A DNA stretch of 19,391 nucleotides from Candidatus Kaiserbacteria bacterium RIFCSPLOWO2_01_FULL_54_13 (GTDB lineage Bacteria > Patescibacteriota > Minisyncoccia > Phycocordibacterales > UBA2100), in the NCBI GenBank assembly GCA_001781685.1, contig MFLZ01000041.1:7308-26698 (forward strand). Reading direction: 5' to 3'. This document shows, in pieces, positions 1-5,423 of this stretch. The translations under genes and the position numbers were made by a program. Below the pieces are notes generated by a model that was not told the origin of the DNA, ran no database searches, and saw only the letters and a list, made by a program, of their open reading frames with translations. The first letter of the stretch is position 1; every line of letters starts with the position of its first letter.

Positions 1-61
1 GAGACCGTCGCGGAACGAGCCTTGCAAGTATCCGCAGGATTCCTCGGAGCATTGCGTCCTC

Positions 62-404
62 CCGTGTGCATGCGGACTCTCTGTCCGTATCAGTATTCTT
101 ACGCAAATTGGAGAATGCGCAAACACGTCACATTTAGCTTCAAAATCGAGAGGATGTTGCATAACCTCAGATACATATTGCACTCCTTCACGATGAAGGA
201 GCATGCGGATATTCAGCATTAATCGGAGCGTCAAAGGTTGTCGGACGCTCCGGGCTTACGCGATACGGTTCGCGTATGTGTTCAGCATAGAGGCTAAGCA
301 ATGTCATAGGGACAGGCCGCCGAAGGAGGACAACCTCCTTCCAGTGACCAAACACCGCCGGAAGAACCTCCGAAGCAATAAGTAGGACAGTGCGCAGCGG
401 CCTT
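62..404. ncRNA. Candidate structured non-coding RNA or hairpin cluster
   Basis: No open frame in 1-418 resembles a protein, but the stretch holds an unusual density of perfect inverted repeats. The stems are 70-77/83-90 (8 bp with one G-U), 183-190/194-201 (8 bp, 3-nt loop), 224-232/244-252 (9 bp), 257-263/270-276 (7 bp) and 323-329/334-340 (7 bp, ACAA loop). A longer-range 7-bp helix, 314-320/397-403, encloses the last hairpin. This pattern fits a folded RNA better than scattered operators. I found none of the signature sequences of RNase P RNA, SRP RNA or tmRNA on either strand. Strand, ends and identity are unknown, and the RNA may begin before the window. Confidence 0.3.
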
Positions 405-418
405 GCCTCATGGTTCAG

Positions 419-444
419 ACTAATTGCGCCTAGGCGTAATTAGT
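419..444. repeat. 26-bp palindrome at the 3' end of the PaaX/Cas2-like gene
   Basis: A near-perfect palindrome with a CGCCTAGGCG core and ACTAATT/AATTAGT arms; only one pair is a G-T. It overlaps the stop codon of the minus-strand gene that ends at 440. Read on the minus strand, 17 nt of it match 16 of 17 bases at 1022-1038 on the plus strand, so the gene is flanked by inverted copies. No T-run follows on the minus strand, so a simple intrinsic terminator is less likely than a protein-binding site or an element end. Confidence 0.7.
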
Positions 445-1009
445 TCGAATCCAAGCCAAAGTGCAATAAGTATTGCTCTTCGTGTGATAGCCGTTCTGCG
501 ACAATAATCTCCACGTTCTCTGATACACCAAAGTAATCGGAAACAACCTCGATCTCTTCCTCGCATGGATAAGGAGAAATAAAGACGGACTTCTGCACGT
601 GGACGAACTCCAGCCGCTTGAGCGTTGCTGCAAACGCGTCGCGTGCCGCTTTCATATAATTGGGGATATCGAATAGCACGATTCGCCACTTGCCATCCCA
701 TCTCTTCTGCTTTCGCAGTTTGAGCGCACGTAAAGCCGCGCTCTGCACGAAAGTTCTGCCGGCATCAGTTAGTGTCATTTCCGACAGACGGCCCCGCTTC
801 GTTATAGTTATGTATTTCTTATCGACGATATAGCGGGAGATATATCTCAATTGACTATCGGATAGCTCCTGCAGCCGTTCAAACTCTCGCATTGCCCGGT
901 ATGCGCTCAAAGATGTGTTTCCACCGTGCCGAGTAATAGCTAGAGCGAAATTTCCGATATTCGACAGCACTTTCTCAAGCACGTCGCCGCGTCTCTCACT
1001 TATTAGCAT
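440..1009 (-). CDS. PaaX-like regulator with winged-helix and Cas2-like domains
   Basis: A 189-residue protein. The N-terminal ~85 residues look like a winged helix (helical segments, then a short basic wing around ITITKRGR and a DAGRTF end). The C-terminal half carries the Cas2-like core seen in PaaX proteins: the strand WRIVLFDIP, then an R-rich helix, then QKSVFISPYPC. The frame extends upstream to 1102, but those 31 residues are unlike the family. The ATG at 1009 lies 6 nt behind a -10 box, so I chose it. PaaX-family proteins are usually repressors, and in this lineage such proteins are often labelled Cas2. No other cas gene or CRISPR array is present, so a transcription regulator is more likely than an adaptation nuclease. 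It is divergent from dnaJ and probably autoregulated through the palindrome in its promoter. Confidence 0.75.
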   Translation of the reverse strand: MLISERRGDVLEKVLSNIGNFALAITRHGGNTSLSAYRAMREFERLQELSDSQLRYISRYIVDKKYITITKRGRLSEMTLTDAGRTFVQSAALRALKLRKQKRWDGKWRIVLFDIPNYMKAARDAFAATLKRLEFVHVQKSVFISPYPCEEEIEVVSDYFGVSENVEIIVAERLSHEEQYLLHFGLDSN

Positions 1010-1015
1010 GGAATC

Positions 1016-1044
1016 ATTGTAACTATTTACGCCTAGGCTGTCGT
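1016..1044 (-). promoter_or_regulatory. Predicted promoter with palindromic operator for the PaaX/Cas2-like gene
   Basis: On the minus strand, ACGACA (1044-1039) and TACAAT (1021-1016) are separated by 17 bp. The palindrome GCCTAGGC (1031-1038) lies inside the spacer, touching the -35 box. The start codon at 1009 begins 6 nt after the -10 box, implying a leaderless message. A repressor bound here would block RNA polymerase, which fits autoregulation. This is inferred from position. Confidence 0.5.
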
Positions 1045-1130
1045 AGTTAGAATGTTGATAACCTCGATAATGTGAGAAATGAAAAGCTTCGAAAACGAGC
1101 AACTTAGCGAAGATGAAGATTCGCCTTGCC

Positions 1131-1159
1131 TTTGCATTGTTTCCTAGTATGGCTATAAT
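1131..1159 (+). promoter_or_regulatory. Predicted dnaJ promoter
   Basis: TTTGCA (1131-1136), a 17-bp spacer and a consensus TATAAT (1154-1159) lie just before the ATG at 1168. Only 8 nt separate the -10 box from the start codon, so the transcript would begin at or next to the AUG. No Shine-Dalgarno sequence is visible. Confidence 0.6.
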
Positions 1160-1167
1160 AGAATTTA

Positions 1168-2238
1168 ATGAAGGACTACTACCAAGTTCTCGGTGTTACG
1201 AAGACAGCAACCGAAGATGACATCAAAAAAGCGTTCCGCACGCTCGCGCACAAGTATCATCCCGACAAGAAGGGCGGTGACGAGAAGAAGTTCAAAGAGG
1301 TAAGCGAAGCGTACGCAATTCTCTCTGACAAGAAAAGACGCGCGGAATACGATACATACGGAAAAACATTCGCCGGCGGGGGCGCACACCAAGGCTTTGG
1401 CGGGTTTGATTTTTCCAACTTCCGTGGATTCGAGGGGTTCGGCCAAGGCGGCGTGGAATTCGATCTCGGTGATATCTTCGGAGAATTCTTTGGTTCGACA
1501 GGCTCACCACGAGGGCGGCGCGGACGCGACATCTCCATCGACATCGAGCTTCCGTTTCGCGAATCCGTCTTCGGCACGGAGCGTCGGGTCCTTATCGCGA
1601 AGACCGCGCTCTGTAGCATCTGCGGCGGCACGGGCGCTTCCAAAGGCTCGAAGACCATCTCGTGCACGGTGTGCAACGGCAAAGGAAATATCAGAGAATC
1701 GCGCAACTCGTTTTTCGGTACCTTCACGTCTGCGCGCAGTTGCCCTCACTGTCACGGAAAAGGCGAGGTGCCCGAAAAGCCATGCGAGATTTGCCGCGGA
1801 GTAGGGGTCGCGAAGCGTGAGGAAGAAATTCGCGTGGTGGTTCCCGGAGGCGTCGAAGACGGCGAGATGATCCGAATGCCCGGGCGCGGTGAGGCAGCAC
1901 CGGGTGGCGGAGCGGGTGATTTATACGTCAAACTTCACATCAAACCAGACCCGCGTTTCTCGCGCGAGGGAAATAATCTCGTTACAGCGCTTCCCATAAA
2001 ACTCACCGACGCCCTGCTCGGAGGGGAATACCGCATCCGTAGTCTCGACGGAGAAGAAGTGCTTCAGGTACCGGCCGGCGTTTCGCATGGAGAGGTGCTG
2101 CGCATCCGGGGCAAGGGTATTCCATATGGCAGAGGTGCACGAGGCGACCTACTTGTCGAGATCGACATCGAGTTTCCGAAGAAACTCTCCAAGAGTGCGC
2201 GCGATCTCGTAGAAAAGCTCCGCTCCGAAGGACTCTGA
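1168..2238 (+). CDS. dnaJ: Chaperone DnaJ (Hsp40)
   Basis: A full-length 356-residue type I J-protein. The J domain (1-65) contains HPD at 31-33, which stimulates the DnaK ATPase. A Gly/Phe-rich linker runs from about 68 to 110. Four CxxCxGxG-type zinc repeats follow (CSICGGTG, CTVCNGKG, CPHCHGKG, CEICRGVG), then the C-terminal substrate-binding domains. It acts in the cytoplasm with DnaK and GrpE, neither of which is in the window. The ATG at 1168 starts the conserved MKDYYQVLGV and follows a clear -10 box. The linker segment GSTGSPRG just before the first C-terminal strand is encoded by a copy of the TTCGAC...GCTCACCAC dispersed repeat (1492-1513), an oddity that does not disturb the frame. 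Identity is certain. Confidence 0.97.
   Translation: MKDYYQVLGVTKTATEDDIKKAFRTLAHKYHPDKKGGDEKKFKEVSEAYAILSDKKRRAEYDTYGKTFAGGGAHQGFGGFDFSNFRGFEGFGQGGVEFDLGDIFGEFFGSTGSPRGRRGRDISIDIELPFRESVFGTERRVLIAKTALCSICGGTGASKGSKTISCTVCNGKGNIRESRNSFFGTFTSARSCPHCHGKGEVPEKPCEICRGVGVAKREEEIRVVVPGGVEDGEMIRMPGRGEAAPGGGAGDLYVKLHIKPDPRFSREGNNLVTALPIKLTDALLGGEYRIRSLDGEEVLQVPAGVSHGEVLRIRGKGIPYGRGARGDLLVEIDIEFPKKLSKSARDLVEKLRSEGL
1492..1513 (+). repeat. TTCGAC-AG-GCTCACCAC dispersed repeat inside dnaJ
   Basis: The sequence GGTTCGACAGGCTCACCAC lies in frame in the dnaJ linker. Close relatives occur in gltX (16982-17004) and between genes at 15369-15390. The motif resembles a family of short repeats (TTCGAC-nn(n)-GCTCA) that I know from many bacterial intergenic regions; that recognition is from memory and not tested. 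Confidence 0.5.
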
Positions 2239-2330
2239 ACAGTACGTAGAACATAGTTCGTGGTCCGTAGTAAAATGTCCGCATGAACCGAATTGCGTTC
2301 TCTACGTTCTACGTTCTGCGTTCTACAAAC
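2239..2330. repeat. Period-7 inverted repeat array between dnaJ and the membrane protein gene
   Basis: The left arm (about 2240-2275) is a degenerate run of heptamers such as GTAGAAC, ATAGTTC and GTGGTCC. The right arm (about 2294-2327) holds CGTTCT four times at mostly 7-nt spacing, which on the opposite strand reads GTAGAAC, GCAGAAC, GTAGAAC. The two arms are therefore inverted copies of the same heptamer and could pair imperfectly. The trpS-aspS gap has the same architecture. Confidence 0.6.
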
Positions 2331-2333
2331 TAA
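2283..2333 (+). CDS. Possible 16-codon leader peptide inside the repeat array
   Basis: A 16-codon frame (MNRIAFSTFYVLRSTN) begins 6 nt after TAAAAT (2271-2276), the same spacing used by real genes in this window. It stops at 2333, four nt before the ATG of the next gene, so it could be a translated leader coupled to that gene. Its codons come largely from the CGTTCT repeat, so it may equally be a chance frame. Confidence 0.2.
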   Translation: MNRIAFSTFYVLRSTN

Positions 2334-2337
2334 CCTC

Positions 2338-2829
2338 ATGAACTTGGATTCCCTCACTTCTCTATTCGCTGCAGTTCCGACCGACTGGATGATCATCGGC
2401 TCATTCGCGATACTTGCGGCATTCGACTGCGTGCGCTCGGGCGCGCGCCGAGTCTGCACCCTCGCGCTCGCGCTCCCTCCCACGGTAATTCTTGCGGAAA
2501 GTCTTTCAAAAGCGGAAATCCTCGGGGGAATCACCGGGCAGTTTTCGACCCCGATGCTCGAGGCTGTGCTCTTTGGAATTCTCCTAGTCGGCATGTACGT
2601 CCTTATTGCGCGTATCGGGCTTTCGTGGGGAGAGGAAGCAGGACAGACGATTCAAGCGGCGCTTGCCGGAGTCGCGCTCACAGCGATTGTCGTCACAATC
2701 TGGATTGCGACCCCCGCGCTCGACCAGCTCTGGAACTTCGGGCCACAGGTACAGCAGATATTCGGCGAAAGCTACCGCTTCTTCTGGCTCTTGGGCTCCT
2801 TCGCCGCACTCGCGTTTGTGCGGAGTTGA
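2338..2829 (+). CDS. Small integral membrane protein of unknown function
   Basis: A 163-residue hydrophobic protein that I do not recognise. Likely membrane segments are near 17-35, 40-57, 73-93, 104-125 and 145-160, with a short cytoplasm-like stretch at 94-103. It ends in RFFWLLGS-F-AALAFVRS. The frame could be extended to a TTG at 2293, but that part is encoded by a repeat array, so the ATG at 2338 is preferred. It is on the same strand as dnaJ but separated by about 100 bp. The striking feature is at its 3' end: the last 54 nt (2776-2829) recur in diverged form at 3433-3486, on the far side of the hicBA genes, with the reading frame and most amino acids preserved. No function is proposed. 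Confidence 0.75.
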   Translation: MNLDSLTSLFAAVPTDWMIIGSFAILAAFDCVRSGARRVCTLALALPPTVILAESLSKAEILGGITGQFSTPMLEAVLFGILLVGMYVLIARIGLSWGEEAGQTIQAALAGVALTAIVVTIWIATPALDQLWNFGPQVQQIFGESYRFFWLLGSFAALAFVRS

Positions 2830-2866
2830 GAGAGCATGAGCGTCCGAACTCCATAACCTCACACAG

Positions 2867-2895
2867 TTGAAATGGAGCACTTGGCATGATACGAT
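2867..2895 (+). promoter_or_regulatory. Predicted hicBA promoter
   Basis: TTGAAA (2867-2872), a 17-bp spacer and TACGAT (2890-2895), with TGA immediately before the -10 box as an extended -10. The hicB ATG at 2902 lies only 6 nt downstream. This gives the toxin-antitoxin module its own promoter, independent of the gene upstream. Confidence 0.6.
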
Positions 2896-2901
2896 GCCCC
2901 T

Positions 2902-3147
2902 ATGAAAACATTCTCGTTTCGAGCCATCATCGAGCCGGACACGCCAAAAGGATTCCACGGCTTTGTCCCGCTTCTGCCGGGGCTTCATACCCAGGGCGCA
3001 ACGCTTGCGCAAGTGAAAGCCAATCTGCGCGAAGCAATTCTCTGCCATGTGCAGGGGTTGCAGAGGGACCGTGAGCGCATTCCGCAAGACGAAGACGCGC
3101 TCGAAGTGGTACAATCGTTTTCTGAAAGCGAATTTGTGACGGTATAG
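2902..3147 (+). CDS. hicB: HicB-family antitoxin
   Basis: An 81-residue protein with the partial RNase H-like HicB fold: an N-terminal strand (TFSFRAIIEPD), then GFHGFVPLLPGLHTQGAT, matching the family pattern in which a short strand ending in a P-x-L/G-G loop precedes a helix (AQVKANLREAILCHVQGL). It has no obvious added DNA-binding domain, so repression would need the HicA complex or a short ribbon. It is expected to bind and neutralise the HicA toxin encoded 5 nt downstream. The antitoxin-first order is common for hicBA but the reverse of E. coli hicAB. The predicted promoter directly upstream serves this pair. The pair sits between two copies of a membrane-gene tail, which suggests it arrived as a cassette. 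Confidence 0.85.
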   Translation: MKTFSFRAIIEPDTPKGFHGFVPLLPGLHTQGATLAQVKANLREAILCHVQGLQRDRERIPQDEDALEVVQSFSESEFVTV

Positions 3148-3152
3148 CCGAT

Positions 3153-3386
3153 ATGGCGAAGATGCCGGTCGTGAAGACGCGCGCACTCGTTCGCGTGCTG
3201 GAGCGGCTCGGATTTTATCGGCATCACCAGGTCGGCTCGCATGCACACTTCAAGCACGCCGACGGACGTCGCACGACTGTGTATACCCACGAAGGAAAAG
3301 ACGTCGGCAAGAAGACGCTTGCAGGCGTCATTACCGACATCGACATGAGTGTCGAGGAATTTACCAAAGCCCTAAAGGGCAAATGA
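3153..3386 (+). CDS. hicA: HicA-family mRNA interferase toxin
   Basis: A 77-residue double-stranded-RNA-binding-like toxin. The family core is clear: RALVRVLERLGFYRHHQVGS, then HAHFKHADGRRTTVYTHEGK, then a final helix containing AGVITDIDMSVEEF. The histidine in GSHAHF corresponds to the catalytic His of HicA, which cleaves mRNA and tmRNA in the cytoplasm when HicB is lost. Length is typical for the family, and the frame is intact, so the toxin is probably functional. The ATG at 3153 lies 5 nt after the hicB stop, so the two are co-transcribed and probably translationally coupled. No separate promoter is visible. Confidence 0.88.
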   Translation: MAKMPVVKTRALVRVLERLGFYRHHQVGSHAHFKHADGRRTTVYTHEGKDVGKKTLAGVITDIDMSVEEFTKALKGK

Positions 3387-3432
3387 ACACACGCGGACAG
3401 CAGAGACTAAACTCCACCGATTCGAAGGCTGG

Positions 3433-3486
3433 CGCTTCTTCTGGCTCTTGGGCTCGTACGCGGCACTTGCGTTTGCCCGGAGCTAG
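3433..3486 (+). pseudogene. Diverged duplicate of the 3' end of the membrane protein gene at 2338-2829
   Basis: This 54-nt segment matches 2776-2829 at 45 of 54 positions, including 23 identical bases in a row at its start. It encodes RFFWLLGS-Y-AALAFARS and a TAG stop, against RFFWLLGS-F-AALAFVRS and TGA in the intact gene. Most differences are at third positions, so the tail evolved as coding sequence in a relative of that gene. There is no start codon and no upstream remainder. It lies 46 nt after hicA, so hicBA is framed by two gene tails in direct orientation. Confidence 0.7.
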
Positions 3487-3567
3487 AACATTTTGTGGAA
3501 CTTGTTTATTGCATCTAGAAGTGGCATAGTCCTCAGGGCAATGTTGTAGGCCCGAAGGGAGATTGAG

Positions 3568-4188
3568 ATGCTAGACGCAGCCAGTTGGGGGCTGGTGGCG
3601 GGACTTCTCAATCTCGCCGCTTTCGTCCCATACGTCTTGGGAATATTCGGATGGGGAATTGGACGGAATGGCCCAGTTCTTCATCGGATTACTCCAACGA
3701 AGCCCAATCGAGCCACATGGTTCATATGGACCTTCGTCGGAAGTGTAATTCTGCCGTCCTATCACTATTCCGGAGCAGACGAAACGATTTGGGTTCCGGC
3801 CGCATTGACCGCCGGCCCCTTCGCCGTCGCGCTACTTTCGCTGAAATGGGGAGAGGGTGGATGGACACGCTTTGATCAAGTGTGTCTTGCAGGAGCTTGT
3901 ATAAGCGTCGGAGGATGGGCTATCACGGGCTCACCTGTTGTCGGACTTCTACTCGCTCTTGTCGCCGATGGATTCGGTGCTGTTGCCACAATACGGCATG
4001 CGTACCGGCGTCCAGAGGAAGAAAACCGGCTTGCGTGGATACTGTTCCTCGTGGGCGATCTCGCAAATCTGCTCGCCGTTACCGACTGGTCCTTGGCCGC
4101 ACTAACTGTGTGGTCATTGCCCGTCTATATGGTGTTGCAGACAATCCCAATCGCAGTTCTGTCTGCCCGAAAAGGAGGGGCACGATGA
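3568..4188 (+). CDS. Multi-pass membrane protein, PQ-loop-like, coupled to speD
   Basis: A 206-residue protein with about six or seven membrane segments. Two related halves are visible. The first has NLAAFVPYVLGIFGWGIG, then TKPNRATWFIWTFVGSVI. The second has LALVADGFGAVATIRHAYRR, then PEEENRLAWILFLVGDLANL. The repeat of a three-helix unit with P-x-R/N-x-x-W-x-x-W/F-x-x-G resembles PQ-loop/SWEET-type transporters, but this is a structural guess. The ATG is preceded by GGGAG at good Shine-Dalgarno spacing, and a weak promoter (TTGTTT, 17 bp, CATAGT; 3507-3535) lies upstream. Its stop overlaps the speD start as ATGA, so the two are translationally coupled. A role in moving a polyamine or related solute is possible but unproven. 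Confidence 0.7.
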   Translation: MLDAASWGLVAGLLNLAAFVPYVLGIFGWGIGRNGPVLHRITPTKPNRATWFIWTFVGSVILPSYHYSGADETIWVPAALTAGPFAVALLSLKWGEGGWTRFDQVCLAGACISVGGWAITGSPVVGLLLALVADGFGAVATIRHAYRRPEEENRLAWILFLVGDLANLLAVTDWSLAALTVWSLPVYMVLQTIPIAVLSARKGGAR

Positions 4189-4592
4189 CTGGAAAAAGCG
4201 AATACTTCGGAGAGCACCTGCTTATCGACGCCTACGGCGCCAACAGGGACGCTCTCTGGGACAAGGAACTGATCCGTCAATGCCTGAAAGACCTCTGCGG
4301 CCTGCTCGGGGTGAAAATACTCTGCAAGCCAGTAGTCACATTTACCCAGGACGGGGAGCTGAAAGTCTCGGGTGGCGTGACAGGGGTCGTCGTGCTGGCC
4401 GAAAGTCACATCAGCATCCACGCGTTTCCGTCGCGCCGATTTTTGTCCGCCGATGTTTACAGTTGTAAACACGGTATGGATCAAGAAGCGGTAAAGCAGT
4501 TCTTTGTCTCGAAGTTTGGAGTGGACCTCGGAAACTGTGAGATCCGCTTCATCAGGCGAGGTACTCGCTACCCGGCCGAGAACATCGCCTGA
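4185..4592 (+). CDS. speD: S-adenosylmethionine decarboxylase proenzyme
   Basis: A 135-residue class 1 (prokaryotic) AdoMetDC. The pyruvoyl-forming self-cleavage site is E73-S74 in the motif LAESHISIHAFP. His79 (Ser+5) and Cys94 (Ser+20, in DVYSCKHG) match the processing His and the catalytic Cys of the Thermotoga-type enzyme. The enzyme makes decarboxylated SAM, the aminopropyl donor for spermidine synthesis in the cytoplasm. A strong Shine-Dalgarno sequence (AAGGAGG) lies about 7 nt before the ATG, within the end of the upstream membrane gene, and the start overlaps that gene's stop (ATGA). The usual partner speE is absent from the window; instead a GAMT-like methyltransferase lies convergently downstream. 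A hairpin terminator follows. Confidence 0.95.
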   Translation: MTGKSEYFGEHLLIDAYGANRDALWDKELIRQCLKDLCGLLGVKILCKPVVTFTQDGELKVSGGVTGVVVLAESHISIHAFPSRRFLSADVYSCKHGMDQEAVKQFFVSKFGVDLGNCEIRFIRRGTRYPAENIA

Positions 4593-4603
4593 GACACGAA
4601 ATG

Positions 4604-4644
4604 CGGGTCGCAACTCTTGCTGAGCTGCGACCCGATTACTTTTT
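4604..4644 (+). terminator. Intrinsic terminator after speD
   Basis: A 9-bp perfect stem, CGGGTCGCA (4604-4612) with TGCGACCCG (4626-4634), is followed by a run of five T at 4640-4644. It begins 12 nt after the speD stop and also abuts the stop of the convergent minus-strand gene, so it may serve both, though the minus-strand T-run is poor. Confidence 0.75.
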
Positions 4645-5361
4645 AATGATTGGAGCGAGAATCTTGTTACTCTTCCAATACAAGCAGTGTTTAGGGGGAC
4701 GTACAGCGACAACAACGCTATCAATGTTCCGTCGCTTAAATCCTGCTTTTACCAGCTTCTCGATATGTTTTGTATGGAAGTCTTCGATTTCGTCCGAATA
4801 GTATGTAAAAGTCCCTCCCGGCTTTAACTTCCTGTATGCGATGCGGAAAAAGGGGAAATGATTTTTGTGGACCTCAGATTCTCGCAGGGGATACGTATCA
4901 AAGAGGATGCCATCGACGCTATCGTCAGGAATCTTTCTGATGACATCTTCCCAGAAGCCCTCAAGGACAGTCACGGGTCGTGCAGAGCGCTTCGCAAATT
5001 CCGTCGCCCGTTGCGCCACTACATTGTTCATCTCGATAATAATGTGGTGCTGTACCTTGTATCGCTGAATAAATCGAGAAGAAATACCCATGCCAAATCC
5101 GACCTCCAAGACCGTGCCGCCGCTCTGAGTTGCAATCCGCGCAAGTTTTTGCATGTAGGGAGTCTCCCAACTTTCCATGACCGGATGACCGAGAATTTTC
5201 AGAGCGTGCCTAGTAAATCGTGCGGGCGCACGCGCCCAAACTTTCTTTCCAACCCGAAACCCTATTGACGAACGGGCTTTATGTGTGAGATCCCGAATGT
5301 CTCCCCACCTTGTGTGAAGATTTTTTCTACCTTTTCCTCTATGTTTTGTCTTTGTACCCAT
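4636..5361 (-). CDS. Guanidinoacetate N-methyltransferase (GAMT)-like SAM-dependent enzyme
   Basis: A 241-residue class I methyltransferase closely resembling animal GAMT in sequence order: PVMESWETPYM (60-70), LEVGFGM (85-91, SAM motif I), IIIEMN (107-112), EGFWEDV (134-140), DGILFDTYPL (150-159), LKPGGTFTYY (179-188) and KAGFKRRNI (205-213). Glu66 and Asp155 fall where GAMT Glu45 and Asp134 hold the guanidino group. Between TYYS and KAGF about 15 residues of GAMT are missing, including the loop that binds the guanidinoacetate carboxylate, so the substrate may be another guanidine (agmatine, arginine or a protein arginine, as in RMT2). A basic N-terminal ~45 residues is extra. I chose the ATG at 5361; a GTG at 5370 is possible. 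It is convergent with speD and divergent from the membrane sensor gene. Confidence 0.8.
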   Translation of the reverse strand: MGTKTKHRGKGRKNLHTRWGDIRDLTHKARSSIGFRVGKKVWARAPARFTRHALKILGHPVMESWETPYMQKLARIATQSGGTVLEVGFGMGISSRFIQRYKVQHHIIIEMNNVVAQRATEFAKRSARPVTVLEGFWEDVIRKIPDDSVDGILFDTYPLRESEVHKNHFPFFRIAYRKLKPGGTFTYYSDEIEDFHTKHIEKLVKAGFKRRNIDSVVVAVRPPKHCLYWKSNKILAPIIKK

Positions 5362-5423
5362 TAGAATCACTCATTGCGTCTCACACGTGGTATGCTTATC
5401 CGCATGGGCTAAGGCACATCCTT

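Noticed and set aside
440..458. tRNA-like T-loop sequence (AGTTCGAATCC)
   Set aside because: It lies in the coding end of the PaaX/Cas2-like gene; the flanking bases do not form a T-stem and there is no acceptor or anticodon arm.
1..1102. A CRISPR system because of the Cas2-like protein
   Set aside because: No direct-repeat array with spacers and no other cas gene; the palindromes occur twice only and are not spaced as repeats.
1010..1102. N-terminal extension of the PaaX/Cas2-like protein
   Set aside because: The extra 31 residues do not look like the family and would be encoded by the promoter and palindrome region.
3882..4184. Upstream extension of the speD frame
   Set aside because: It runs out of frame through the coupled membrane protein gene; speD begins at 4185 with a strong Shine-Dalgarno sequence.
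5310..5423. N-terminal extension of the membrane sensor protein
   Set aside because: It overlaps the oppositely oriented methyltransferase start and lacks a start signal; the ATG at 5424 precedes the first helix.
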